Counted from the stretch's first letter, positions 1-8,250 are shown. The stretch: DNA of 32,174 bases from Atopobium sp. (GCA_022732885.1 JAIJTS010000018.1:1-32174); one strand, 5' to 3'. Translations and numbers: made by a program. The notes: generated by a model from the sequence alone, not told the origin.

Positions 1-589
1 TTGCTGTATAGGCACCATATGCCTTGGTAGAAGGCTTGGCGGCAATTCTATCGGCAACCTCAGCCTGCACCATAACTACTGCGCGCTCAAGAGACGGAAG
101 CTCCTGGAAAAACTTAAGGATCAACGTAGCTGCCACCTGATACGGCAGATTGGATACAAACTTTGTTGGCATCGGGACGCTCGGTGCTGCACTCTGGGTA
201 ACGGCAGGAAGTGCGCTGTAGGCCTCGGAGAGCTTCTGCGGCGTGATTGCCAGGGCATCACCCATGACCAGCGCAAACGAGTCTGGATGAGGCTCCTTGC
301 AGGTTACTGCTAAGACTTGCTCCAGCTCAGAGTCTGCTTCAAGCGAGCAAACCGCACAGGCGTTGTCGAGCAAGGCCACCGTGAGGGTACCCAAACCGGG
401 TCCAACCTCAACAACCACATCAGTGGGCTGAACCTCTGCAAGCTGGACGATCTTCTCGATAATGTGGTCTTGCACCAGGAAGTTTTGGCCCAGCCTGTAT
501 TTGGTGGCAAGGCCAAAACGTTCCAGCGTTTCTTTAGTGGCGCGCTGATTGGCAAGCCACGATGTTTGATGCGCTGCGTGCTCCGACAC
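1..589 (-). CDS. rsmA: 16S rRNA (adenine1518/1519-N6)-dimethyltransferase RsmA (KsgA), 3' part off the left edge
   Basis: This is the N-terminal two thirds (about 196 residues) of the SAM-dependent enzyme that dimethylates A1518 and A1519 in helix 45 of 16S rRNA, a late 30S assembly checkpoint. The translation shows RLGQNFLVQD near the N-terminus, the SAM-binding motif VEVGPGLGTLT, the catalytic-type loop NLPYQVAATLIL (NLPY, family motif IV) and VQAEVADRIAAKPSTKAYGA, all diagnostic of KsgA/Dim1. I place the start at GTG 587-589, giving VSEHAAHQTSW; the ribosome binding site is weak. The start lies two bases past the metG stop, so translation is probably coupled to metG at the end of the long tmk-to-rsmA operon. 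The reading frame stays open upstream, so a longer start cannot be excluded. The gene continues beyond position 1. Confidence 0.93.
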   Translation of the reverse strand, partial: MSEHAAHQTSWLANQRATKETLERFGLATKYRLGQNFLVQDHIIEKIVQLAEVQPTDVVVEVGPGLGTLTVALLDNACAVCSLEADSELEQVLAVTCKEPHPDSFALVMGDALAITPQKLSEAYSALPAVTQSAAPSVPMPTKFVSNLPYQVAATLILKFFQELPSLERAVVMVQAEVADRIAAKPSTKAYGAYTA

Positions 590-591
590 GA

Positions 592-2202
592 TTACTTGCT
601 TGCAAGACGTGGGAACAGAGCGTCTCCCTTAGAGACAGCCAGGCCGCCCTGAAGCTTGCCCCATACGCACTCGCTGCGGGTATCGGTAGAGTTAATCTCT
701 GCCTCGTCAAGGCTCATGCGGCGCAGGACCTCTGCAGACGTAGTAGGCATGAATGGCATAAAGAGATGTGCGCAAATGCGGATAGACTCAAGCAGCGTAT
801 AGATAATCTCTGCAAGCTCTGATGCGCGCTCAGGGTCTTTTGCTACCGTCCAAGGAGCAGCGTCTTCGATGTAGTGGTTAGCTGCGTGGACAAGCTCCAT
901 GATGATGTTCTTAGCGCCTACGTAATCCATCTTCTCCATACATGCGGCGTAGCGGTCATAGATACCCTCAGCCAGCTTGCGCAGTGGGTGATCTGCAGGA
1001 ACAGTAGAACCATCAAAGGTTGGAGTGACACCCTCAAAGTACTTATCGCTCATATTAAGGGCGCGAGAAACCAAGTTACCCCAGCTATTTGCCAGGTCAG
1101 CGTTATAGACCTGCTCCATGCGCTCAAAGGAAATGCCCGAGTCCTCACCAGGAGTGACGTCGGTCATGAAGTAGTAACGGTAGCCCTCAACACCCAGCAG
1201 GTCCAAAACGTCCTTAGGTGCAATGGCGTTTCCGCGAGACTTACTCATCTTCTCAACAACGCCGGTCTCAGAGTTGCGGACGTTCAAGAAGCCGTGAGCA
1301 AAGATGTGCTCAGGAACAGCCTCGCCAAGAGCCATAAGCATTGCAGGCCAAATGACGCAGTGGAAGCGGATGATGTCCTTACCGACAACGTGCATCTGAG
1401 CTGGCCAGAAGCGCTTTCTCATGGCAGCAGCCTCTGGGCTATCGTCACCGTAGCCAACAGCAGTGTAGTAGTTGAGAAGAGCGTCAAACCAGACGTAGGT
1501 TACGTGAGACTCATCAAAAGGAACAGGAACGCCCCAGTCAAAGCTGGTACGGGATACAGAAATATCCTGAAGGCCAGACTCAACAAAGCTGCGCACCTCG
1601 TTGGCACGGAAGTCTGGCTCAATAAAATCTGGGTGCTCAGCATACAGCTCAAGCAGCTTATCCTGGAATGCGGAAAGCTTGAAGAACCAAGACTCCTCAG
1701 AAACGCGCTCGAGCTCACGATGACAATCTGGACAGAGGTGTGCGCCCTTGCAACCAGCCTCTTCATCTGCCTTTTCTACCTGGATCTCGGTGAAGAAGGT
1801 CTCCTCGTGGATGCAGTACCAACCATCATAGGATCCCTTGTAGATGAAGCCGGCCTCACGCATGCGCTCCCACAGATACTGGACAGCTTTTACGTGACGC
1901 TCATCGGTAGTACGGATGAAGTCGTCGTATGAGATGTTGAGCTCTTCATAGAGTCCCTTGAAAAAAGGAACCTGCGAGTCACACCATGCCTGTGGAGACA
2001 AGCCATGATCAGCTGCAGCAAGAGCGACCTTCTCGCCATGCTCGTCCATACCGGTAAGGAAGAAGACGTCGTAGCCGGCGGCGCGTCTAAAGCGAGCCTG
2101 GATATCGCAAAGCAGGGTGCAGTACGCAGTTCCCAGGTGTGGCTTTGCGTTGACGTAATAAATTGGGGTGGTGATAAAGTATGACGGCTTAGCCTCGGGC
2201 AT
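592..2202 (-). CDS. metG: methionine--tRNA ligase, short form
   Basis: Class I methionyl-tRNA synthetase, which charges initiator and elongator tRNA-Met in the cytosol. The HIGH-type signature is HLGT (residues 22-25) after ITTPIYYVNAKP, and the KMSKS loop is intact at 319-323 (VEKMSKSRGNAI). The connective-peptide zinc region is unusual: where Bacillus-type enzymes have CxPC followed by CPDC, this protein has C131-I-H-E134 and C158-P-D-C161, so one classical Cys ligand is replaced. At 536 residues it ends after the anticodon-binding helices and lacks the C-terminal EMAP/Trbp111-like dimerisation domain of the roughly 650-residue Bacillus form. Start ATG is supported by GGGAG five bases upstream. 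It follows rsmI by 78 bp and precedes rsmA by 2 bp. Confidence 0.96.
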   Translation of the reverse strand: MPEAKPSYFITTPIYYVNAKPHLGTAYCTLLCDIQARFRRAAGYDVFFLTGMDEHGEKVALAAADHGLSPQAWCDSQVPFFKGLYEELNISYDDFIRTTDERHVKAVQYLWERMREAGFIYKGSYDGWYCIHEETFFTEIQVEKADEEAGCKGAHLCPDCHRELERVSEESWFFKLSAFQDKLLELYAEHPDFIEPDFRANEVRSFVESGLQDISVSRTSFDWGVPVPFDESHVTYVWFDALLNYYTAVGYGDDSPEAAAMRKRFWPAQMHVVGKDIIRFHCVIWPAMLMALGEAVPEHIFAHGFLNVRNSETGVVEKMSKSRGNAIAPKDVLDLLGVEGYRYYFMTDVTPGEDSGISFERMEQVYNADLANSWGNLVSRALNMSDKYFEGVTPTFDGSTVPADHPLRKLAEGIYDRYAACMEKMDYVGAKNIIMELVHAANHYIEDAAPWTVAKDPERASELAEIIYTLLESIRICAHLFMPFMPTTSAEVLRRMSLDEAEINSTDTRSECVWGKLQGGLAVSKGDALFPRLASK

Positions 2203-2280
2203 AATGACTCCCTCTGTGTAAGTTGCAATAACTTAACCAGTATAGAGCAAATGCTGGGCGCACTTGTGTTGGTATGGTGA
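2203..2280 (-). promoter_or_regulatory. rsmI-metG intergenic gap with possible internal promoter
   Basis: In the minus-strand sense this 78-bp gap holds a TATACT hexamer (plus-strand 2239-2244) about 40 bp before the metG start, but no convincing -35 box at 16-18 bp. Downstream of it is a small inverted repeat TAAGTT-GCAAT-AACTTA (2219-2235), then the GGGAG ribosome binding site. It could give metG its own transcription start. No T-box leader is present: there is no room and no T-box consensus. Confidence 0.25.
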
Positions 2281-3156
2281 TTATGCCTCGTGAGCAAGAA
2301 TTGCCTGGTATGCCTCATCGCGTGCGATACCAAACTTCTGAGCAAGCTCCTTGGCCAGGGCTGATTTTCTAGTGCCAGCAGCAAGACCGGCCTCTATTGC
2401 GTCTTCAAGCGAGAGCTGAGCCTCGTCCGCTGCCTGAGATGGTGCAGAGACGAGCTCTTTTTCTGTGGGAGCTGCGATAACCAAAACACACTCGCCTTTA
2501 AGGTTTTCTTTTGCGGCAAGTGTCTTAACAAGGCAAGGAGCCACGTCACGCACTACTTCTTCGTGCAGCTTAGTGAGCTCCCTAACAAGAGCCACCTGCC
2601 TGGTTGGAAACACCTCGGCTATAGCCTCGACCGTTGCAAGCACCCTAAACGGAGACTCATACAGCACAATGGTGCCGGGAATTGCTACAAGCTGCTGCAA
2701 GCGCTGAACAATCTGTCCGTGTTTTCTGGGCAAAAAACCTTCAAAGAAGAAATGCTCACTTGCCAAGCCCGATGCAACAAGCGCACAGGTTACCGCAGAA
2801 GGACCCGGAATAACCTCTGTAGCAAGGCCTTCTGAAAGTGCTGCATCAACCAAATGCTGACCCGGGTCAGAGATGCCTGGCATACCCGCATCTGACACAA
2901 ACGCAACACGCTGACCAGCGCGAAGCCTTTCAAGCGTTGGCTCAATTTGCGACTCAATAATGTTTTGATCACAGCGCTGCAGTGGCACGTGAATGTCAAA
3001 TGCCGAGAGGAGCTTTGAGGTCACGCGCGTGTCCTCACATAAAATGACATCTGCTGCTGCAAGCGTTTCTTTAACGCGCGGTGACGCGTCCGAAAGGTTT
3101 CCAATAGGCGTGCCCACAATAGACAGTTTACCTGCTAAAAGAGTAGATTCTGTCAT
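2281..3156 (-). CDS. rsmI: 16S rRNA (cytidine1402-2'-O)-methyltransferase RsmI
   Basis: Tetrapyrrole-methylase-fold enzyme that adds the 2'-O-methyl group to C1402 in the decoding centre of 16S rRNA, working alongside RsmH. The 291-residue length is normal. Family motifs are GTPIGNLSDASPRVKE (from about residue 15), CEDTR near 40, FVSDAGMPGISDPG near 90 and VIPGPSAVTCALVASG near 115-130, then FEGFLPRKHGQ. The C-terminus is the RsmI-type small helical region with repeated Ala-Lys. Its ATG overlaps the stop of the upstream GH5-like gene by one base (TAATG at 3154-3158), indicating translational coupling. It sits with metG and rsmA in one translation-related group. Confidence 0.95.
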   Translation of the reverse strand: MTESTLLAGKLSIVGTPIGNLSDASPRVKETLAAADVILCEDTRVTSKLLSAFDIHVPLQRCDQNIIESQIEPTLERLRAGQRVAFVSDAGMPGISDPGQHLVDAALSEGLATEVIPGPSAVTCALVASGLASEHFFFEGFLPRKHGQIVQRLQQLVAIPGTIVLYESPFRVLATVEAIAEVFPTRQVALVRELTKLHEEVVRDVAPCLVKTLAAKENLKGECVLVIAAPTEKELVSAPSQAADEAQLSLEDAIEAGLAAGTRKSALAKELAQKFGIARDEAYQAILAHEA

Positions 3157-4196
3157 TACTCGAGCATTCCCCTCTCAAACGTTGCAAGCGCAACGCGTGC
3201 GTCCCATGCAGCCAAAAATGCAGAGGTCTTCCAGGTCTGGAAGAACCATGCAGGACACGTATTGTACACTTTGAGCTGGCCTGAAGTATAAATGCGCTCA
3301 AGTGCAATTCTTCCTTCTGCTGTCATAGCACCGTCAATGCTAGGCAGTGATGCGGACCACTTGCCCACCATAACTGGTAGACCACCTGAGGCAGACGTCT
3401 TCAAATACGCTTCGTTTTTATCAATGAGCTGCTGAACTCCGCGAGGACCCGAGCAATCAATTCCCGCACACGGTTTATCAAGATGAGCATCAAGCCAAAC
3501 GTTTTGGTACGCCTGCTGGCTCATAAAACGTCTAAATCCCTGAGGCCAACCACCGTCTGGGAGAATAACCACAGGCTCTTCTCCTGCCACAGATCTAATA
3601 GCCTCATACGCACGGCGATAGTAGTTTCTGAGCGAGTGACCAGGGATTCCATCAGTGAGCTTAAAGCCCTTACGCACGCGAGGCTTAACCTCATCGGCCA
3701 CCTCAATGCCATAAAAACCACTGCGGTGAGCATAGTGAAGGGCTAGCTTATGCAGAATAGAAAGTGACTTCTCCCCAGAAATTCTGGTGCGTGGAGCACC
3801 GCCTGGCTGATCATTTAAACCATCAGGCAAGCCTGGATTTACTGCCAGTACAAAAATAACGTACAGTCCAAGCTCTTCTGCCCATTCAAGAGCGCCATCA
3901 AGCTCAGTAATGCAGCTTACATACGGAGTCCCTGCAGCTTCTTCATCAAAAACGTACCAAGGTACAGAAATTCTTACCGCATTAAAACCACGAGCGGCAA
4001 TACTGACAAAGTCAGAGCTCTGAATAAATGAAGAACGATGCGCTTTAACAAGATTGCGGTAGTCCTCAACCCCAAGCGCTTTAATGAGCTGAGCCTCATC
4101 AACGCATCCTGTACGTGCAAACGGCTCAGGAGTTACCCACGGTTCAAGCGTAAGCCAACCGGTTAAATTGACACCCCGCAATGCTCCGTGAGCCAT
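3156..4196 (-). CDS. GH5-like (exo-beta-1,3-glucanase-type) protein lacking the catalytic nucleophile
   Basis: The N-terminus RGVNLTGWLTLEPWVTPEPF is the signature of the eukaryotic-type exo-1,3-glucanase branch of glycoside hydrolase family 5. Further family features are FNAVRISVPWYVF (about 71-83), LYVIFVLAVNPGLPDG, the acid/base region GIEVADEV (E169, NEP of the family changed to DEV), LDAHLD and WFFQTWKT near the C-terminus. The family nucleophile, Glu in GEWS, is Lys here (VGKWSAS, K279). There is no signal peptide or membrane segment, so the protein should be cytosolic. I chose ATG 4194-4196, preceded by GAGGTGG; an upstream TTG at 4214 lies inside that ribosome binding site. It is the only carbohydrate-type gene in the operon. 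It may be a pseudoenzyme, perhaps a glycan-binding protein. Confidence 0.8.
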   Translation of the reverse strand: MAHGALRGVNLTGWLTLEPWVTPEPFARTGCVDEAQLIKALGVEDYRNLVKAHRSSFIQSSDFVSIAARGFNAVRISVPWYVFDEEAAGTPYVSCITELDGALEWAEELGLYVIFVLAVNPGLPDGLNDQPGGAPRTRISGEKSLSILHKLALHYAHRSGFYGIEVADEVKPRVRKGFKLTDGIPGHSLRNYYRRAYEAIRSVAGEEPVVILPDGGWPQGFRRFMSQQAYQNVWLDAHLDKPCAGIDCSGPRGVQQLIDKNEAYLKTSASGGLPVMVGKWSASLPSIDGAMTAEGRIALERIYTSGQLKVYNTCPAWFFQTWKTSAFLAAWDARVALATFERGMLE

Positions 4197-4288
4197 GAAA
4201 TTCCACCTCACCAAAAGATAAAACCTCTACACACGTAGAGTATACCCATCAAGGTTGTGTTGCTCACGCTGTCTTCAAAAACAACAGG
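4197..4288 (-). promoter_or_regulatory. queD to GH5-like gap with inverted repeat
   Basis: This is the largest gap inside the operon. It carries the inverted repeat CTCTAC-ACAC-GTAGAG (4225-4240). Next to it on the minus strand is a TATACT hexamer (plus-strand 4239-4244) that could be a -10 box for an internal promoter. No good -35 was found at 16-18 bp. The GAGGTGG ribosome binding site of the GH5-like gene follows. Confidence 0.3.
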
Positions 4289-4717
4289 TTACTTCATATT
4301 TTTTGAATAAATGGCGCAATTATTGGGCGTCTCATCAACCTCAACAGAAGATACAGACAAACCTTCCGCTTCAAGTTGCTCAAACAGATACTTTGCCAAA
4401 TTTTCTGCTGTTGTTCTAAAAGGCAAAATGGTGAGCGAGAAACCCTCTTCTTTAAGACAGGTCAGTGTCTTTTCAGAAAGAGAGCCCTCCTCAATCAAAA
4501 ACGTGTGATCAAGGGAGTCACACAGCGTGCGGACCTTACGCTTAAAGACGCCAAAGTCCATAACCATATCTTTTTCTGTACCAGACTCACCAAGCTCTGC
4601 AGTTGAAATGCAGGCAGTCACATGCCAGCGATGACCATGGAGGTTCTCGCACTTGCCATAGTAGTTGGTAAGAAAATGAGCCGAGTCAAAAGCATATTCA
4701 GTCTTGAGCGTATACAT
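4289..4717 (-). CDS. queD: 6-carboxy-5,6,7,8-tetrahydropterin synthase QueD (PTPS family)
   Basis: Small T-fold enzyme (142 residues) that converts 7,8-dihydroneopterin triphosphate to 6-carboxytetrahydropterin, the second step towards preQ0 and queuosine. Visible motifs are FDSAHFL with the first zinc His, and GKCENLHGHRW, which supplies the catalytic Cys and the two remaining zinc His residues. CxxxHGH is the QueD form; PTPS-III folate enzymes have Glu in place of Cys. DFGVFK and the downstream LDHTFL/TTAENLAKYL are also typical. Its ATG overlaps the ricT stop by one base. No queC, queE or queF lies in the window, so it is separated from the rest of the pathway, or serves another pterin route. 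Confidence 0.93.
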   Translation of the reverse strand: MYTLKTEYAFDSAHFLTNYYGKCENLHGHRWHVTACISTAELGESGTEKDMVMDFGVFKRKVRTLCDSLDHTFLIEEGSLSEKTLTCLKEEGFSLTILPFRTTAENLAKYLFEQLEAEGLSVSSVEVDETPNNCAIYSKNMK

Positions 4718-6282
4718 TACGCATTGTCCTTTGAACCACGACCACGGTCATCGCGTCCTGCTCTTCTGTGCCTACGGCGTGCAGTGTTTTGAGGCTGAGC
4801 ATCTCTAGGCGCAGCATTAGACGCACCGTTAGAGCCAGAAGCATTCTGTGGAGCGCTCTGCGAAGCGTTCTGGGCCTTCATGCCTGCTCTATCGCCCGGA
4901 CGACGAGTCCTCTTTGCACGGACTGGAGCCTGTGTCTCATCAGCTCTCTGTGGCACTTGAGGAGCATCTGTTCTTCTGAAGCGCTTACCCTGAGGCTGCT
5001 TCTGCGCAGGAGCGGTGCTCCGCTCACTCTTCTGAGAAGCCTGAGTATTTGCGGCGCCCTCTTCTGTTGCGTGATGACGACGGCGGGTACGACGAAGTGT
5101 ATCCGTTACGGCATCAAAGGTGCTGGAACCAGGGCTGACCTGAGCATTCTTTGAAGTTCTTACACGCCTGGTGCGAGAAGAACTTTGAGCTCCCTGCTCT
5201 TCTTGAGCGTTTCTTGCGCCAGATTCTTGAGCGTTATCTTGCCTATTTTCTCTACCCTGCTCAAATCGTTCACGCTTGCGCCTTGGAGCCTCAGTAACAA
5301 AAAGATCAGGGTTAATCTCTGGCTCTTCATCAACAATCAAGCCGTTTGCTCTATCCAACTCTGCCAGAGCCATCTGAACCTCTACAGATTCAAGGCGCTC
5401 AAGAGCAGCGCGAGAAACGCTATCTGGCCTGCAAGAACAACTCAAATCTTCTGACTTCTGTTGAGCCGCAGGAGATGTGTCCATATCAGCAAGAGGAATA
5501 CGTACTACCTTGCCACTCTCAAGACGAAGGGCAATCTCTTCTTTTGGTGTGTTGTATTCAACAATTTTTGCCATGCCCAAAGGAGTCTCAATGACAGCGT
5601 TGCGCTTTGGAGCACGGTTCTTAAAGTCACGATAGGCTTCAAACTCATAACGCAAGCAGCACATTAAGCGCCCACAAGCACCAGAAATCTTGGTGGAGTT
5701 CAAAGGCAAATCCTGCTCTTTTGCCATACGAATAGAAACTGGCTCAAAAGAAAGGCCAAACCTTCTACAGCAGAGCTCTTGTCCACAGTGTCCATAACCA
5801 CCGATAACCGCAGCTTCTTCTCTAACGCCAATCTGACGCATATCAATACGCTCATGAAGCTCATGAGAAAGCTCACGGACAAGCTGCCTAAAGTCCACAC
5901 GATCATCAGCCGAGAAGTAACACACGACCTTCTCGCCATCAAAAAGGTACTCGACACCAATGGGCTTCATCTCAAGTTCTTCTTGAACAGCAAACTTCCT
6001 GAAGACAGGAAGTGCGGCCTCACCCTTAGCGGCAAGCTCTTCTGCGCGAGAAAGATCCTCTTCAGTAGCTACTCGAACTACATCTTTGAGCTCAGCTTTA
6101 TTTGTCTTGTACTCAAACTCCTCCTGAGAAATCTCACGAGGGTCGGCGACAGCGAGACCAATCTCTAAACCACGCTCGGTCTGACAAATGACGTGGTCAC
6201 CTTCAAGAACACCGGACTCCTTTGGGTCAAACCAAAGGTCGCGAGCGGCGTATTCAAACTTCACCGGGACAACGGTGGGCAT
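4717..6282 (-). CDS. ricT: RicT/YaaT-like PSP1-domain protein with long Arg-rich tail
   Basis: The first ~290 residues match the RicT (YaaT, PSP1 C-terminal domain) family, part of the RicA-RicF-RicT complex that binds Fe-S clusters and steers RNase Y mRNA maturation in Bacillus. The Fe-S-type cysteines are conserved: C166, C171 and C172 in GHCGQELCC, and C203, C208 and C209 in GACGRLMCC, around EPVSIRMAKEQ and LNSTKISG. Two more cysteines occur at 282 and 284. From about residue 330 to 521 the protein becomes low-complexity, rich in Arg, Gln, Asn, Ala and Ser, with blocks such as RRRKRERF, RRTRRRHH and RRRHRRAGRDDRGRG; it is probably disordered and nucleic-acid-binding. Bacillus RicT is about 275 residues. 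GGAGG sits before ATG 6280-6282. It overlaps holB by 22 bp, as in the Bacillus tmk-holB-yaaT order. Confidence 0.93.
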   Translation of the reverse strand: MPTVVPVKFEYAARDLWFDPKESGVLEGDHVICQTERGLEIGLAVADPREISQEEFEYKTNKAELKDVVRVATEEDLSRAEELAAKGEAALPVFRKFAVQEELEMKPIGVEYLFDGEKVVCYFSADDRVDFRQLVRELSHELHERIDMRQIGVREEAAVIGGYGHCGQELCCRRFGLSFEPVSIRMAKEQDLPLNSTKISGACGRLMCCLRYEFEAYRDFKNRAPKRNAVIETPLGMAKIVEYNTPKEEIALRLESGKVVRIPLADMDTSPAAQQKSEDLSCSCRPDSVSRAALERLESVEVQMALAELDRANGLIVDEEPEINPDLFVTEAPRRKRERFEQGRENRQDNAQESGARNAQEEQGAQSSSRTRRVRTSKNAQVSPGSSTFDAVTDTLRRTRRRHHATEEGAANTQASQKSERSTAPAQKQPQGKRFRRTDAPQVPQRADETQAPVRAKRTRRPGDRAGMKAQNASQSAPQNASGSNGASNAAPRDAQPQNTARRRHRRAGRDDRGRGSKDNA

Positions 6283-7430
6283 GTAAGTGCCTCCTTGATA
6301 TGCAGCAGCATAACCTCAAGGGTTAGCTGGGGAGAAACAGAGCGGTCCAGGTTGTATTGGGCCTCTTGCACGGCAGTTAAAGCCCCCAAAACACCCTGGG
6401 TATGAGTTTGAGATGCAACACGATCAATAACGCCCGCTGCATCCGCATTTACTATTTCTTCATCGATAGCTTCGCAACACAAAAGAACATCACGAAGAAG
6501 CGATTCCAGAATTGCCAACATTTCTATGATACCCGAACGCTCGCGTGCTGTAAGTTCTCGCTTATTTGCTGCTTCAACCTGCTTTAATGCAGCGCTGGTA
6601 AGAAAGTCTTCGTTTTGGGCAAGTGCCTCCTCTTGGGCACGTCTTACGTCACCTAAAGGAATTTTTGCAGCTTCTATCAGCTCTTTTGCAGAAGTAAGCA
6701 CATCCCACGAGTCATTTCTGAGCAGATTGCCAAAAACATCAATGAGCTGTCTGCGAATGTTTTTGCGCGTAGAAGACTGCAAAAACTCCACAGCTCTGCT
6801 AGGAGTTCCTGTTGCTGCAAGTGCAATGCGCGCTTCTTGTTCTGTGGCAGAAATTTCTCGCATAATGGCAGCTTTTGCTGCAGCGTCAGTCAGCGTTCTA
6901 AACGCAACAACCTGGCAGCGAGAAACAATAGTAGGAAGTACCGCAGAAGAAGAACGTGCAGACAGAATAAAGATGGTGTCTGCAGGTGGCTCCTCAATAG
7001 TTTTAAGCAGCGCATTTGCTGAGTTTTCTCTGAGCAAATCAGCGCGGTCAATCACGTAAATCTTATGAGCTGAGCGCATAGGTGCCAGGCCAACGTCTGC
7101 AATAAGCTGACGAATCTGCTCAATAAGGTAGTCGTTTGCAGAGGCTGGAGTAAGTACGTGTACGTCGGGGTGGGTACCGCGAGAAATACGAATGCAGTCG
7201 TCACAGGCAGCGTCGCCACCATGAGCGCAGAGAACACACTGCGCTAAAGCCCTGGCTGCAAGGCCTTTACCTGAACCAGGAGCACCTACAAACAAATAGG
7301 CATGAGCAAGCTTATGCTCATGCAGTGCACGCGCAAGCAAGTTCTGGACTTGAGGTTGATCCTGAAGGCGCATTAATGCCTGAGGGAGTGGATAGGTATT
7401 TTGAGTAGTATGTGCGCTCTCTTGAGTCAT
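6261..7430 (-). CDS. holB: DNA polymerase III delta' subunit (clamp loader)
   Basis: AAA+ clamp-loader subunit that helps DnaX and HolA open and load the beta clamp. Counting from the ATG chosen here (389 residues), there is a Walker A loop GAPGSGK (49-55), a four-Cys zinc module (C65, C68, C76, C79), ANALLKTIEEPPADTIFIL and the arginine-finger motif TIVSRCQ. A GTG eight codons earlier (7452-7454) is an alternative start but overlaps tmk; ATG 7428-7430 follows the tmk stop by seven bases and has GGTGAG upstream. The gene lacks the long extra domains of DnaX, so delta' is the better call, although the Walker A loop is unusually complete for delta'. It lies between tmk and ricT, the same order as in Bacillus. 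Confidence 0.92.
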   Translation of the reverse strand: MTQESAHTTQNTYPLPQALMRLQDQPQVQNLLARALHEHKLAHAYLFVGAPGSGKGLAARALAQCVLCAHGGDAACDDCIRISRGTHPDVHVLTPASANDYLIEQIRQLIADVGLAPMRSAHKIYVIDRADLLRENSANALLKTIEEPPADTIFILSARSSSAVLPTIVSRCQVVAFRTLTDAAAKAAIMREISATEQEARIALAATGTPSRAVEFLQSSTRKNIRRQLIDVFGNLLRNDSWDVLTSAKELIEAAKIPLGDVRRAQEEALAQNEDFLTSAALKQVEAANKRELTARERSGIIEMLAILESLLRDVLLCCEAIDEEIVNADAAGVIDRVASQTHTQGVLGALTAVQEAQYNLDRSVSPQLTLEVMLLHIKEALTCPPLSR

Positions 7431-7437
7431 AAACGCA

Positions 7438-8097
7438 TCACTCACCAAGCTCACAAATACCAGGAATAAGATCGGCTAACAGCTGACGAGTACGCACGCG
7501 TACCTCATCAATGCTGCCATCTGCATCAACGGCTTTTACGCGCTCTGGCTCATCTTGCAAAAGCTGCCTATAACCAGCAAAAACACGCTCTTGGAAGGCA
7601 ACGCCTTCTGCCTCTAGTCTATCTGCGTCATTTTGGGTTGCACGTGCATGCGCAACTGTTGGCTTAAGCATAAAGACAAGGGTTCTATCAGGAGAAACAC
7701 CACAGCTTCCCAAACGATTTGCACGGTGTACAAGGACTGTATCAAGACCGCGGCCAGCTGCTTGATAAGCAAAGGTAGAATCATAGAAACGATCACAGAG
7801 GACAATCTTTCCGGCAGCTAAAGCTGGGCGGATAACCTCTCCCACCAGCTGAGCGCGACTTGCTTCGTAGAGCAAGAGTTCGCACTCATCACACATCATG
7901 CTGTTTTCTGGATTAAGAACAACGCCTCTGATCTGCTCAGAAATAGCAGTTCCACCAGGCTCGCGAACAAAGACCACGTCAAAGCCAAGAGCTTCAAGGT
8001 CTTCTCGCAGAAGAGAAGCTTGTGTTGACTTTCCACAGCCATCAACGCCTTCAAGCGTAATAAATAAACCTTGTGATGTATGTGTGTCTTTGCCCAT
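7438..8097 (-). CDS. tmk: thymidylate kinase
   Basis: Phosphorylates dTMP to dTDP for DNA synthesis. Walker A EGVDGCGKST (residues 16-25), the substrate-binding region FVREPGGTAISEQIR, the family block CDRFYDSTFAYQAAGRG and RLEAEGVAFQERV towards the C-terminus are all present. The frame is open 33 codons further upstream, but ATG 8095-8097 is preceded by GAGGGAGGGA and gives a 219-residue protein of normal length, so this start is preferred. It is the first gene of the long operon running to rsmA, just downstream of the topA terminator. Confidence 0.95.
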   Translation of the reverse strand: MGKDTHTSQGLFITLEGVDGCGKSTQASLLREDLEALGFDVVFVREPGGTAISEQIRGVVLNPENSMMCDECELLLYEASRAQLVGEVIRPALAAGKIVLCDRFYDSTFAYQAAGRGLDTVLVHRANRLGSCGVSPDRTLVFMLKPTVAHARATQNDADRLEAEGVAFQERVFAGYRQLLQDEPERVKAVDADGSIDEVRVRTRQLLADLIPGICELGE

Positions 8098-8250
8098 GCT
8101 TCCCTCCCTCTTAACTATCTCACGATACAGACAGATTGTGTTTCTCGCCATGAATATTCTAAAGGTTTTACGCATTTCCACATGAAAAGCGCTCAAAATT
8201 GGGTAAAAATACGTATGGAGCGGGCGTTGGAGAGGGACGCTCGTTCTTCC
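8098..8250 (-). promoter_or_regulatory. leader/promoter region of the tmk-rsmA operon
   Basis: This 150-bp gene-free stretch between the topA terminator and the tmk start must hold the operon promoter. A TAGAAT hexamer (minus strand) and the small inverted repeat TATC-GTGA-GATA near the ribosome binding site are visible, but I cannot pair the hexamer with a good -35 box, so the start site is unplaced. Confidence 0.3.

Noticed and set aside
874..1932. Long open frame of 352 codons on the plus strand inside metG
   Set aside because: It is fully antisense to the well-supported metG gene, has no family resemblance or ribosome binding site, and mirrors metG codon bias.
2203..2280. T-box riboswitch before metG
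   Set aside because: Only 78 bp separate metG from rsmI, too short for a T-box leader, and no T-box sequence is present.
6261..7430. Calling this gene dnaX (tau/gamma) because of the intact Walker A and zinc cysteines
   Set aside because: Its length, the lack of DnaX domains IV-V, and its position between tmk and ricT fit holB.
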